Assembly (NCBI GenBank): GCA_963774625.1 | Contig: CAVZFQ010000018.1 | Span: forward strand, 186,001 to 250,000 | From: VAXT01 sp963774625 | GTDB lineage: Bacteria > Actinomycetota > Thermoleophilia > Gaiellales > Gaiellaceae | Direction of reading: 5' to 3' | DNA: 64,000 nucleotides | In this document: piece by piece, positions 42,389 to 50,401 of the stretch | Position numbering within the stretch: position 1 is the first letter of the stretch | How the letters are laid out: every line of letters begins with the position of its first letter | Translations under genes and position numbers: made by a program | The notes under the pieces: model-generated | What the model was told of the DNA's origin: nothing | What the model saw: only the letters and a program-made list of their open reading frames with translations | The model's database searches: none

Positions 42389-43618
42389 AGAAGGGCCAGT
42401 TCGAGTCGCACATCCTGATCCTGGTCACGCTGGGCCTGACCGCGTTCGGGCTCGTCATGGTCTACAGCGCGACCTCGGCGCCGGCTGCCCTCGGCGGCGG
42501 CGACCCCGGCTTCTACCTCAAGCGGCAGGCCATCTACGCCGTCATCGGCATCGCCCTGCTCGTGATCGCGTCGAGAACCGATTTCCGCACCCTGCGGTAC
42601 CTGGCGCCGATTCTCGTCCTGACGAGCGCGTTCCTGTGCCTCGCCGTGCTCGGCGTGGGCCAGGAGGTCAACGGCGCGCGCCGCTGGCTGACCTTCGGGC
42701 CGCTCACCTTCCAGCCCTCGGAGCTCGCGAAGATCTCGCTCGCGATCTGGGCGGCGGCCTACCTCGCTCGTCACCGGGCTCCCCGTTCACTCGGTGAGCT
42801 CGCGCGGCCGATCGGGCTGACCGTCGGCGTCTTCTGCGCCCTGATCCTCATCGAGCCCGACCTCGGGACGGTGATCGCGCTCGTCGTCGTCGTCGGCACG
42901 ATCCTGATCGTGTCGGGTGTGCCGATCCGCGTGCTCGCGGGCGGCGGGTCGATCATGCTCGCGGTCGGCATCGCGGCCATCTGGGCCACGCCCTACAGGC
43001 GGGAACGGTTCTTCGCCTTTCTCGACCCGTGGCAGGACCCGCAGGGCACCGGCTACCAGACCGTGCAGGCGATGATGGGTCTCGCCTCCGGTGGGATCTT
43101 CGGCACCGGCGTCGGCCAGGGAGTCTCCAAGAACAGCTACCTGCCCGAGGCACACACCGACATGATCTTCGCCGATCATCGGCGAGGAGCTCGGGCTGAT
43201 CGGCACGTCGCTCGTCATCGGTGCCTACGTGGCGCTCGCCTACGCGGGCCTGCGCGTCGCGCTCCGGTGCAAGGATCCGTTCGGGAAGAGGCTCGCGGCG
43301 GGGATGATCGCGCTCATTAGCGGTCAGGCGCTGATCAATCTGGCAGCCGTTCTGGGGCTCGCGCCGCTGACCGGAATCACGCTCCCGTTCGTGTCGTACG
43401 GAGGGTCGAGCCTGGTCGTTTCGCTCGCCGCGGTCGGTGTGCTCCTTAACATCGCAGGCGATGCCGGACAAGCAAGAGCTTCGGTGCCTGATCGCAGCCG
43501 GGGGAACCGTCGGCCACGTCGCGCCGTCGCTGGCGGTCGCGGAGGCGCTCGTAGCGCGCGAGGTAGGCGTGACGTTCGCCGGGTCGCCGGGTCGCGTCGA
43601 AGCGCGGCTCGTTCCTGA
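42385..43618 (+). CDS. ftsW: Septal peptidoglycan polymerase FtsW (interrupted by a +1 frameshift)
   Basis: FtsW is the SEDS glycosyltransferase that polymerises lipid II at the septum with FtsI. Frame 1 has FGLVMVYSATSA, FYLKRQAIYAVIG, GARRWLTFGPLTFQPSELAK and GTGVGQGVSKNSYLPEAHTDMIF. The frame shifts at 43174 (extra G); the second frame continues IIGEELGLIG, NLAAVLGLAPLTGITLPFVSYGG. After GVLLNIAGD the frame stays open into murG, giving an Arg-rich tail of about 50 residues and a 158-base overlap. That tail has no known counterpart and may reflect another sequence error. Confidence 0.9.
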
Positions 43619-44528
43619 CGCCGGGTACGAGCTCGACACGTTTCGCGTCTCGGGGCTGCCGCGCCGGCCCGGCATCGCGCAGGCCCGCGCGCTCGGGCGC
43701 GCACTCGCTGCTCCCGGCGCCTGCAAGGAGATCCTCCGCCGCCGCCGGCCCGACGTGGTGCTCGGAGGAGGTGGCTACGTGGCCGGCCCGATGGTCTACG
43801 CGGCGTCGCGGCTCGGCATCCCGGCGGCGCTGATGGAGGCCGACGCACATGTCGGGCTCGCGAACCGGTTGGCGGCCCCCTTCGCCGAGCGCGTCTTTCT
43901 CTCGTTCCCGGTCGAGGGCAAGGGCCGGCCGAAGTACAAGGTCACAGGACGGCCGATCCCGGCCCGCTCCCAGGCCGTGCCCCGGGATGCGGCTCGCAAG
44001 CTGTTCGGCCTTCCGCCCGCCGCGCGGGTGCTCGTCGTCTTCGGCGGAAGCCTGGGCGCGCGCAGCCTGAACGAGCTGGCCGTCGAGAGCTTCGGGCAGT
44101 CGGGCCCCGCGGTGCTCCATCTGTCCGGCGAGCGCGATTTCGAGCAGCTTCGTGGACGTGTGCGGAGAGACGACTACGTGCTGCTTCCGTTCACGGACGA
44201 CTTCGGCGCGGCGATCGGCGCCGGCGACCTGGTCCTCGCGCGCGCGGGCGGCTCCGTTTGGGAGCTCGCCGCGGCCGGACGCCCCGCGATTCTCGTTCCC
44301 TATCCGTTCGCGACCGCTGACCACCAGGCCAAGAACGCAGCCTTCTTCGAGCTCGCGGGGGGCACGATCACGGTTCCGGAGACGGAGCTCGGCCGCGTGC
44401 CCGACCTGGCGCGGTCGCTGCTGGACGACCCCGACCGGCTGACGGAGATGAGCGAGGCGATGCTGCGGGTCGCGAGACCGAACGCAGCAGACGAGATCGC
44501 GGAGGAGCTGATCGCGCTTGCGTCTTGA
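43461..44528 (+). CDS. murG: Lipid II-forming GlcNAc transferase MurG
   Basis: MurG transfers GlcNAc from UDP-GlcNAc to lipid I on the inner membrane face. ATG 43461 gives a normal N terminus (LRCLIAAGGTVGHVAPSLAVA, with Val where many have Gly in GGTGGH); an ATG 24 bases upstream is less likely. Also seen: DVVLGGGGYVAGPMVYAA, VFGGSLGARSLNEL, AGDLVLARAGGSVWELAAAG, FATADHQAKNA. About 355 residues. The start lies within the ftsW reading frame; the end overlaps murC by 11 bases. Confidence 0.94.
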   Translation: MPDKQELRCLIAAGGTVGHVAPSLAVAEALVAREVGVTFAGSPGRVEARLVPDAGYELDTFRVSGLPRRPGIAQARALGRALAAPGACKEILRRRRPDVVLGGGGYVAGPMVYAASRLGIPAALMEADAHVGLANRLAAPFAERVFLSFPVEGKGRPKYKVTGRPIPARSQAVPRDAARKLFGLPPAARVLVVFGGSLGARSLNELAVESFGQSGPAVLHLSGERDFEQLRGRVRRDDYVLLPFTDDFGAAIGAGDLVLARAGGSVWELAAAGRPAILVPYPFATADHQAKNAAFFELAGGTITVPETELGRVPDLARSLLDDPDRLTEMSEAMLRVARPNAADEIAEELIALAS

Positions 44529-45699
44529 AGGTCGCCGCCTCTGGTTCGTCGGCATCGGCGGCGCAGGGCTCTCGGGGTACGCGCTGCTCGCGCAGGCCTG
44601 GGGGGCGGAGGTGGCCGGGTGGGACCGGTACGAGACCCCGTACCTCGAGCACGTGCGCGCAGCCGGGATCCCGGTCGCGATCTCCCACTCCCCGGAGGGC
44701 GCGCCGAAAGGCTGGGAGGCGGTCGTCTCGACAGCCTTCGCGGGCCAGGTTCCGGGACGCTCACGCGCGGAACTGCTGGCCGAGCTCGTCACGCTCCAGG
44801 ACTCGATCGTGGTCGCCGGTGCGCACGGGAAGACGACCACCGCCGCGATGATCGCCTTCGTGCTCGACCAGCTCGGTACCGACCCCGCGTTCCTGATCGG
44901 AGGCGAGGTGCCTCAGCTCGGCGGCAACGCCCGCGCGGGGTCGGGCTGGCTCGTGGTCGAAGGAGACGAGTCCGACCGGACGATCTCGCATTTGCGGCCG
45001 AAGATCGCGGTCGTCACCAACGTCGACCTGGATCACCATGCCGAGTTCGGATCTCGGGCCGAGGTTGCAGAGCTCTTCGAGACGTGGCTGGCCGAGGTCC
45101 CAGAGGTCGTCCGGGGGGAGGAGCTGGGCCCGCTCGAATCCGACGTGGGCGTGGCCGGCGAGCACAATCGCCGGAATGCGGCGGTAGCGGTGGCTGCGCT
45201 CGAGCTGGCGGGCATCCCACGTTCGGATGCGCTGGCCAAGCTTGCAGAGTTCAAAGGAGTCGGCCGCAGGCTCGAGGATCGCGGTGCAGCCAACGGCGTG
45301 GCCGTGGTCGACGATTACGCGCACCACCCGGCGGAGATCGCAGCGACACTCGCCGCAGCTGGAGGTGAGCGGCTGCTCGTCCTCTTCCAGCCACACCTCT
45401 TCTCTCGGACTCGCTACTGCGCGACCGAGCTCGGCCATGCGCTCGCCGCAGCCGACGTCGTCGCCGTGACGGACGTCTACCCCGCGCGCGAGGAGCCCAT
45501 CGAGGGGGTGACGGGGAAGCTCGTCGTGGACGCACTCGCCGAAGCGCGACCCGGGATGCCGGTCGGGTGGACGCCCAGCGTCGAGGAGGGTGCGCGCTTT
45601 CTCGCGCGGAGGGCGCGGGCGGGAGACGTGGTCCTGACCATCGGCGCCGGCGACGTCGATCGTGCCGTGCCCCTGCTGCTCGCAGAGTTGGGCGCGTGA
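44518..45699 (+). CDS. murC: UDP-MurNAc--L-alanine ligase MurC (compact form)
   Basis: MurC adds L-alanine to UDP-MurNAc, the first peptide step. Seen: RLWFVGIGGAGLSGYALL, VAGAHGKTTTAAMIA (ATP loop), VVEGDESDRT, VTNVDLDHHAEF, VAGEHNRRNAAVAVAA, VVDDYAHHPAEIAATL and VLFQPHLFSRTR. At 393 residues it is about 60-80 shorter than usual: the central domain between ETWLAEVPEVVRG and GVAGEHN is reduced to a short loop. TTG start at 44518, inside the murG end. It overlaps murB (GTGA). Confidence 0.93.
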   Translation: MRLEGRRLWFVGIGGAGLSGYALLAQAWGAEVAGWDRYETPYLEHVRAAGIPVAISHSPEGAPKGWEAVVSTAFAGQVPGRSRAELLAELVTLQDSIVVAGAHGKTTTAAMIAFVLDQLGTDPAFLIGGEVPQLGGNARAGSGWLVVEGDESDRTISHLRPKIAVVTNVDLDHHAEFGSRAEVAELFETWLAEVPEVVRGEELGPLESDVGVAGEHNRRNAAVAVAALELAGIPRSDALAKLAEFKGVGRRLEDRGAANGVAVVDDYAHHPAEIAATLAAAGGERLLVLFQPHLFSRTRYCATELGHALAAADVVAVTDVYPAREEPIEGVTGKLVVDALAEARPGMPVGWTPSVEEGARFLARRARAGDVVLTIGAGDVDRAVPLLLAELGA

Positions 45700-46571
45700 T
45701 CGAGGAGCAGGTCCCGCTCTCGCGGTTCACCACGGTTGGGATCGGCGGGCCGGCAAGGTGGTTCGCGCGGCCGTCGACGGATGCCGAGCTGCACGATGCG
45801 CTCTCGCTTGCTCGCTCGCAGGGGGTCGAGGCGATCTCGGTCGGTCTCGGATCGAACTTGCTGGTTGCGGACGAAGGGGTGGACGCGGTCGTGGTCAGGC
45901 TCGACGGAGAGCTCGCAAGCGTCGGCATAGAGGGCAACCTCCTTGTCGCCGGAGGCGGAGCCGCGAACGCCGTCGGCCTGCATCGCGCGCGGGCCGCGGG
46001 CCTCGGCGGGTTCGAGTTCGCCTGCGCCATCCCCGGCACGGTCGGCGGGGGAGTCGCGATGAACGCGGGCGCCTACGGCGGAGACTGGAAGCAGATCCTC
46101 GTGCGCGCGCAGGTCGTCTCGGCGGACGGGGCCGACTGGAGGACGGCAGAGGAGCTGGGTCTGGAGTACCGCCGTTCCGCTCTTCAGGCCGGCGAGGTAG
46201 TCGCACGGACCGAGTTCCGCCTGATGTCGAAGCCCGTCGAGGAGATCAAGGCAACTGTCGCCGACATGCAGGCACGTCGCAAGGCGGCACAGCCGACAAA
46301 CAAGCGCACGTTCGGCAGCGTGTTCAAGAACCCCGACCACGAGCTCTCTGCGGGCCGGATGATCGAGGCCACGGGGCTCAAGGGTCACCGCATCGGCGGG
46401 GCCCAGATCTCCCCTCGCCACGGGAACTTCATCGAGAACGCAGGCGAGGCCAAGGCGCGAGACGCCCTGAAGCTGATGGCCGAGGCTCGCCGCCGCGCGC
46501 GCGAGCAGTTCGGCGTCGTCCTGGAGCACGAGGTCAGGCTCCTCGGCGCCATCGAGCTCGAGCCCCTGTAG
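45696..46571 (+). CDS. murB: UDP-N-acetylenolpyruvoylglucosamine reductase MurB
   Basis: MurB is the FAD/NADPH enzyme that completes UDP-MurNAc. GTG 45696 overlaps the murC stop. The 291-residue type II protein has FTTVGIGGPARWF, GLGSNLLVADEG, FEFACAIPGTVGGGVAMNAGAYGG, FGSVFKNP (with Ser as the proton donor) and AGRMIEATGLKG. The location between murC and ftsQ is normal for this kind of cluster. Confidence 0.95.
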   Translation: MIEEQVPLSRFTTVGIGGPARWFARPSTDAELHDALSLARSQGVEAISVGLGSNLLVADEGVDAVVVRLDGELASVGIEGNLLVAGGGAANAVGLHRARAAGLGGFEFACAIPGTVGGGVAMNAGAYGGDWKQILVRAQVVSADGADWRTAEELGLEYRRSALQAGEVVARTEFRLMSKPVEEIKATVADMQARRKAAQPTNKRTFGSVFKNPDHELSAGRMIEATGLKGHRIGGAQISPRHGNFIENAGEAKARDALKLMAEARRRAREQFGVVLEHEVRLLGAIELEPL

Positions 46572-46593
46572 GAGCGCGGTCCGCCACGGCGAA

Positions 46594-47400
46594 GTGAGCC
46601 GCGTGGCCGAGCGCAAGCCGACCGCCCGCGTTGCGACGCTCAAAGCCCCGACGGGGCTCCATTCAGTCGCGCGCATGCTTCCGTCGGGCCGCTCGCTGCT
46701 GGTCGGCTTCGGGTTGATCCTCGGGGCAATCGCCTTGTACGCCGGAGCGCGTCAGACCTCCCTGTTCGCCGTCAACCAGGTCGAGGTACAGGGAGCTCCG
46801 CCTCGCGTGAGCGGCCGCGTCGAGGCAGCACTGGCCCCACTTACCGGCAAGAGCCTCCCGTCGGTGAGCGCGGCCGATATCGATCGGGCCCTGGCCGGCT
46901 TGCCAGACGTGCAGGCGATCGGCTTCGATCGCGCCTACCCGAGGACCCTGCGGGTCACCGTCGTCGCGGAGCGGCCCGTCGCGGTGTTGCGACGCGGCGC
47001 CGATGCCTGGCTCGTCTCCGAGCGGGGCAGAGTCCTGCGCGAATTGCCGGCGGCGCGCCCGGCTCTGTTGCCGCGGATCTGGGTCGCCCGCCTGGCGGCT
47101 CCGCGTGACGGAACCATCCTTACGGAGCTCGAGGCCCGTGCGCCCGCACAGGCCCTCGGCACCGTGGTCGCAGCCGACTCCAAATTCGCGGCCCGGATCC
47201 GCGAGGCGCGGGCGCGGGACGGTGAGGTCGATCTCGTACTACGCAGCGGGACCGAGATCCGGCTGGGCTCCCCATACGACCTGCCGTTGAAAGTGGCGGT
47301 CGCGCGGGAGATCCTGGCGACGCTCGTGGCACCGGGAGAGGGCTACGTGGACGTCAGCGTCCCAGAGCGACCCGTCTCGCACGTCGAGCCTCAAGTCTAA
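46594..47400 (+). CDS. ftsQ: Cell-division protein FtsQ/DivIB
   Basis: A 268-residue bitopic protein: basic N-terminal tail, one membrane helix (about 34-54), then a POTRA domain (FAVNQVEVQGAPPRVSGRVE) and the beta domain (RTLRVTVVAERPVAVLR, AWLVSERGRVLREL). FtsQ links early and late divisome proteins through FtsL/DivIC. GTG start 22 bases after murB. A hairpin and the ftsZ promoter follow. Confidence 0.9.
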   Translation: MSRVAERKPTARVATLKAPTGLHSVARMLPSGRSLLVGFGLILGAIALYAGARQTSLFAVNQVEVQGAPPRVSGRVEAALAPLTGKSLPSVSAADIDRALAGLPDVQAIGFDRAYPRTLRVTVVAERPVAVLRRGADAWLVSERGRVLRELPAARPALLPRIWVARLAAPRDGTILTELEARAPAQALGTVVAADSKFAARIREARARDGEVDLVLRSGTEIRLGSPYDLPLKVAVAREILATLVAPGEGYVDVSVPERPVSHVEPQV

Positions 47401-47417
47401 GGTTGAGCTTGAGTCTT

Positions 47418-47451
47418 AACGGCGCCAAGCGCCGTTGACATGCGGGTTTTT
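47418..47451 (+). terminator. Hairpin plus U-run after ftsQ
   Basis: AACGGCGC-CAA-GCGCCGTT (47418-47436) is a perfect 8-base stem; a run of five T follows at 47447-47451, ten bases after the stem. It is a weak intrinsic terminator or attenuator that would partly separate ftsZ from the upstream cluster. Its last two bases are the first two of the ftsZ -35 box. Confidence 0.5.
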
Positions 47452-47463
47452 GGCACGTAGTCT
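47435..47463 (+). promoter_or_regulatory. ftsZ promoter: TTGACA-N17-TAGTCT
   Basis: A perfect -35 hexamer TTGACA (47435-47440), 17-base spacer and TAGTCT (47458-47463). Transcription would begin near 47470, giving a leader of about 54 bases with GAGG at 47509-47512, 11 bases before the GTG at 47524. It lets ftsZ be expressed apart from the rest of the cluster. Confidence 0.6.
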
Positions 47464-47523
47464 CTGGCGGTCTCTGTCCGGCCCGGAGCGTAGGCTCCAC
47501 TACAGGTTGAGGTATCAGTCCCA

Positions 47524-48618
47524 GTGAACATGCGCGATCCGTCCAGCAAATTCCTGGCAGTCCTGAAGGTCGCCGGTGTCGGTGGCGGCGGCACGAACGC
47601 CGTCAACCGCATGGTCGACGCAGGTCTCAGCGGCGTCGAGTTCATCGCGGTCAACACCGATGCGCAGGCGCTCCTGATGACGGACGCCGATGTGAAGATT
47701 CAGATCGGAGCCGAGGGTACGCGCGGTCTCGGCGCAGGCGCCAACCCGGAAGTCGGGAAGGCCGCCGCGCAGGAGAGCAAGGACGAGCTGAAGGAGGCGC
47801 TGAAGGGCGCCGACATGGTGTTCGTGACTGCGGGCGAAGGGGGCGGCACGGGAACAGGCGCGGCGCCGACTGTGGCCGGGCTGGCTCAGGAGATCGGAGC
47901 GATCACCGTCGGAGTCGTCACGCGCCCGTTCGGGTTCGAGGGGAGCAAGCGCGCACAGCAAGCCGAGCTCGGGATTCGCGATCTGCGCGAGTCGGTCGAC
48001 ACGCTGATCGTGATCGAGAACGACAGGCTGCTCCAGGTCGTCGACAAGGACACGTCGATCGTCGATGCCTTCCGCCTCGCCGACGACGTGTTGCGCCAGG
48101 GCGTGCAGGGGATCACCGACCTGATCACGATCCCCGGCCTCGTCAACCTCGACTTCGCCGACGTGCGGACGATCATGCGCGACGCCGGCTCGGCGCTCAT
48201 GGGTATCGGCTCCGCCTCCGGTGAGAACCGTGCGACCGAGGCAGCTCGCTCGGCGGTCTCCTCGCCGCTGCTCGAGGCGTCGATCGAAGGCGCGACCGGA
48301 GTGCTCTTGAACATCACGGGCGGCCCCGACATGGGGTTGTTCGAGGTGAACGAGGCAGCCGAGGTCGTCACCGGCGCAGCCGATCAGAACGCGAACGTCA
48401 TCTTCGGCGCCGTCATCGACCAGGGCGTGCGCGACGAGGTGCGTGTCACCGTGATCGCCACCGGCTTCGGCCCCGAGCGCTACCGGCGTCGCCGCCGCGA
48501 GCGTGAGGCGCTGCCGGCCCAGGAGAACGGCGAGGCACGGCCCGCCACGGAGAATGAAGGCGCTTTCGAGCTTCCGGACGACATTCTCGAGGTGCCGTCC
48601 TTCCTGCGCGATCCGTAG
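47524..48618 (+). CDS. ftsZ: Cell-division GTPase FtsZ
   Basis: The tubulin homologue that builds the Z ring. The 364-residue protein has LKVAGVGGGGTNAVNRM, the tubulin signature GGGTGTGAAP, NDRLLQVVDK, and GASIEGATGVLLNITGGPD-type sequence at the T7 loop region (NLDFADVRTIM). The C-terminal linker is short, and the tail is DILEVPSFLRDP, the usual peptide bound by SepF-type partners. GTG start. Instead of the common ylmD-ylmE-sepF genes, the next gene is gcvT. Confidence 0.96.
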   Translation: MNMRDPSSKFLAVLKVAGVGGGGTNAVNRMVDAGLSGVEFIAVNTDAQALLMTDADVKIQIGAEGTRGLGAGANPEVGKAAAQESKDELKEALKGADMVFVTAGEGGGTGTGAAPTVAGLAQEIGAITVGVVTRPFGFEGSKRAQQAELGIRDLRESVDTLIVIENDRLLQVVDKDTSIVDAFRLADDVLRQGVQGITDLITIPGLVNLDFADVRTIMRDAGSALMGIGSASGENRATEAARSAVSSPLLEASIEGATGVLLNITGGPDMGLFEVNEAAEVVTGAADQNANVIFGAVIDQGVRDEVRVTVIATGFGPERYRRRRREREALPAQENGEARPATENEGAFELPDDILEVPSFLRDP

Positions 48619-48658
48619 AAGAACGGATATCGGCTCAACGGTTTAGGTATCGAGGGCC

Positions 48659-48736
48659 GGGGCATCTGCTGCTCTGCCCTCCCGAGCGGGCCTGCCTGGC
48701 CCGCCTGGCGACATGGCCGGCCTCCACGGGCCGGCC
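48659..48736. terminator. Three consecutive GC-rich hairpins between ftsZ and gcvT
   Basis: GGGGCA/TGCCCT (48659-48680), GCGGGCC-TGCCT-GGCCCGC (48686-48704, perfect) and GGCCGGCC/GGCCGGCC (48715-48736). They fill most of the 171-base gap. No U-run is present. They are probably termination signals for the dcw cluster; the glycine-riboswitch consensus was looked for here and not found. Confidence 0.5.
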
Positions 48737-48789
48737 GTCGTCGTTCCAGGGCGAGTAGGCGACGTCCCGTTCATTAGCATCAGCCGCGC

Positions 48790-49842
48790 ATGCAGACGCT
48801 GCTCCGAACGCCGCTCTTCGAGCGCCATGTCGCACTCGGCGGGCGCATGGTGCCCTTCGCCGGGTGGGAGATGCCGGTTCAGTACGAGGGGGTCATCCCC
48901 GAGCACCGTGCCGTCCGCGAGGATTGCGGCGTCTTCGACGTCTCGCACATGGGCGAGATCGAGGTCGAGGGCCCGAAGGCTCGTGAGCACCTGCAGTCGG
49001 TCCTCTCCAACGATCTGGACAAGGTGGACGTGGGCGGCGCTCAGTACACGCTCCTCACGAACGAGACCGGCGGCATCGTCGACGACCTGATCGTCTATCG
49101 GCTCGAAGAGGGCCGCTATCTGCTCGTGGTCAACGCCTCGAACCGGGGGGCCGCCTTCGAGTGGATCCGGGACCGGGAGATTCGCGGCTCGGACACGCGC
49201 GACGTTTCCGATCGCTACGCGCTGCTGGCCGTCCAGGGGCCGCGCTCGCTCGAGCGGCTCGGGCTCGACGACGCGCCCGCCTTCACCTGGGCGATGGGCG
49301 AGCTGGACGGCATCGAGTGCATGATCAACCGCACCGGCTACACCGGCGAGCAGGGCGTCGAGCTGATGGTCATGGAGGAGGACGCTCCGGCCCTCTGGGA
49401 TGCGGTCACCGCGCGAGGCGCGACTCCGGCCGGTCTGGGCGCTCGCGACACCTTGCGACTCGAGGTCTGCTACCCGCTCCACGGCAACGACATCGGCCCG
49501 GATACCGACGCGATCTCCGCGGGCCTGGGGTGGACGTGCGCGCTCGACAAGGACTTCACCGGGGTCGAGGAGCTGCGCAGGGTGAAGGCCGAGGGGCCGG
49601 CCCGGAAGCTGGTGGCATTCGTGATGACGGAGTCCGGGATCCCGCGCCAGGGGATGCCGATCGCCGAGGGCGGCGAGGTCACGTCGGGCTCGCACTCCCC
49701 GATGCTCGACAAAGGCATCGGCATGGGCTACGTCGACTCTGCCCACACGGAGCCGGGCACGAATGTGACGATCGACGTGCGCGGCAAACCGCGGCGCGCG
49801 GAGATCGTGAAGAAACCCATCTACAAACGCGAGGAGGACTAG
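48790..49842 (+). CDS. gcvT: Aminomethyltransferase GcvT (glycine cleavage T protein)
   Basis: GcvT takes the aminomethyl group from lipoyl-GcvH, releases ammonia and gives methylene-tetrahydrofolate. The 350-residue protein has FAGWEMPVQYEGVIPEHRAV, VFDVSHMGEIEVEG, YTLLTNETGGIVDDLIVYR, TGYTGEQGVELM and LRLEVCYPLHGNDI, all typical. It is the first gene of the gcvT-gcvH-gcvPA-gcvPB operon. Its final codons (GAGGAG, 49831-49836) can pair with the first part of the structured gap that follows. Confidence 0.95.
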   Translation: MQTLLRTPLFERHVALGGRMVPFAGWEMPVQYEGVIPEHRAVREDCGVFDVSHMGEIEVEGPKAREHLQSVLSNDLDKVDVGGAQYTLLTNETGGIVDDLIVYRLEEGRYLLVVNASNRGAAFEWIRDREIRGSDTRDVSDRYALLAVQGPRSLERLGLDDAPAFTWAMGELDGIECMINRTGYTGEQGVELMVMEEDAPALWDAVTARGATPAGLGARDTLRLEVCYPLHGNDIGPDTDAISAGLGWTCALDKDFTGVEELRRVKAEGPARKLVAFVMTESGIPRQGMPIAEGGEVTSGSHSPMLDKGIGMGYVDSAHTEPGTNVTIDVRGKPRRAEIVKKPIYKREED

Positions 49843-50003
49843 TGCTCCTCCCGGCGACACTCGTCGGCTTCTGGCCCGCGATCGCACAGCGCCAGAACCC
49901 ACCCTCGCCCTTGCCAAGGCATTTAGCCTTGGCCGCGGACGAGTGCGGTCTCTGGCTTGGCGCTCGCGACCCAGAATCTCGACAGCATCACCGGAAGGAG
50001 CAC
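49842..50003 (+). ncRNA. Candidate structured cis-regulatory RNA sequestering the gcvH ribosome-binding site
   Basis: The whole gcvT-gcvH gap folds on paper. P0: 49842-49854 (GTGCTCCTCCCGG) pairs with 49991-50003 (CCGGAAGGAGCAC), 12 of 13 pairs, enclosing the gcvH Shine-Dalgarno. P1: CACTCGTC (49858-49865) with GACGAGTG (49938-49945). Within P1: TTCTGGC/GCCAGAA (49869-49875, 49891-49897) and GCCAAGGC-ATTTA-GCCTTGGC (49913-49933). After P1: TCTGG/CCAGA (49951-49955, 49971-49975). CTCCTC at 49845-49850 can alternatively pair with GAGGAG in the last gcvT codons. Either translational coupling or ligand control would follow; no known riboswitch class is recognised. Confidence 0.5.
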
Positions 50004-50005
50004 TA

Positions 50006-50401
50006 ATGGCTGCGGCCGAGAGCTACCCCGACGACCTGCGTTACCACTCTGAGCACGACTGGGCCCGCATCGAGGGCGACGAGGCAACGCTCGGCGTCAC
50101 CTGGTTCGCGCAGGACGCACTCGGCGATCTCGTGCACTACGAGCCGCCCGAGGACGGAGCCGACGTGGCGCAAGGGACTGGATACGCCGAGGTCGAGTCC
50201 GTGAAAGCCGTGTCCGACGTGATCGCGCCGCTCTCGGGAACGATCGTCGCCGTCAACCAGAAGATCGTCGAAGAGCCCGAGACCGTCAACGCCGATCCGT
50301 ACGGCGAGGGCTGGCTCGTCCGCATCAAGTTGGGTAAGCCCTCCGAGGTCGACGACCTGATGGACGCCGAGGCCTACAAGGCCTTCGTCGCAGAGCAGTG
50401 A
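50006..50401 (+). CDS. gcvH: Glycine cleavage system H protein
   Basis: GcvH carries lipoate and shuttles the aminomethyl intermediate among GcvP, GcvT and dihydrolipoamide dehydrogenase. The 131-residue protein has DLRYHSEHDWARIEGDEATLG-type start, lipoyl Lys in EVESVKAVSDV and NADPYGEGWLVRI. ATG 50006 has GGAAGGAG six to thirteen bases upstream; that site is locked in the P0 stem of the preceding structure. The stop overlaps gcvPA. Confidence 0.95.
   Translation: MAAAESYPDDLRYHSEHDWARIEGDEATLGVTWFAQDALGDLVHYEPPEDGADVAQGTGYAEVESVKAVSDVIAPLSGTIVAVNQKIVEEPETVNADPYGEGWLVRIKLGKPSEVDDLMDAEAYKAFVAEQ

Noticed and set aside
48619..48789. Glycine riboswitch upstream of gcvT
   Set aside because: The conserved glycine-aptamer segments are not seen; the region is made of three simple hairpins.
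48643..49917. 424-residue minus-strand ORF opposite gcvT
   Set aside because: Antisense shadow of gcvT with biased composition and no motifs.
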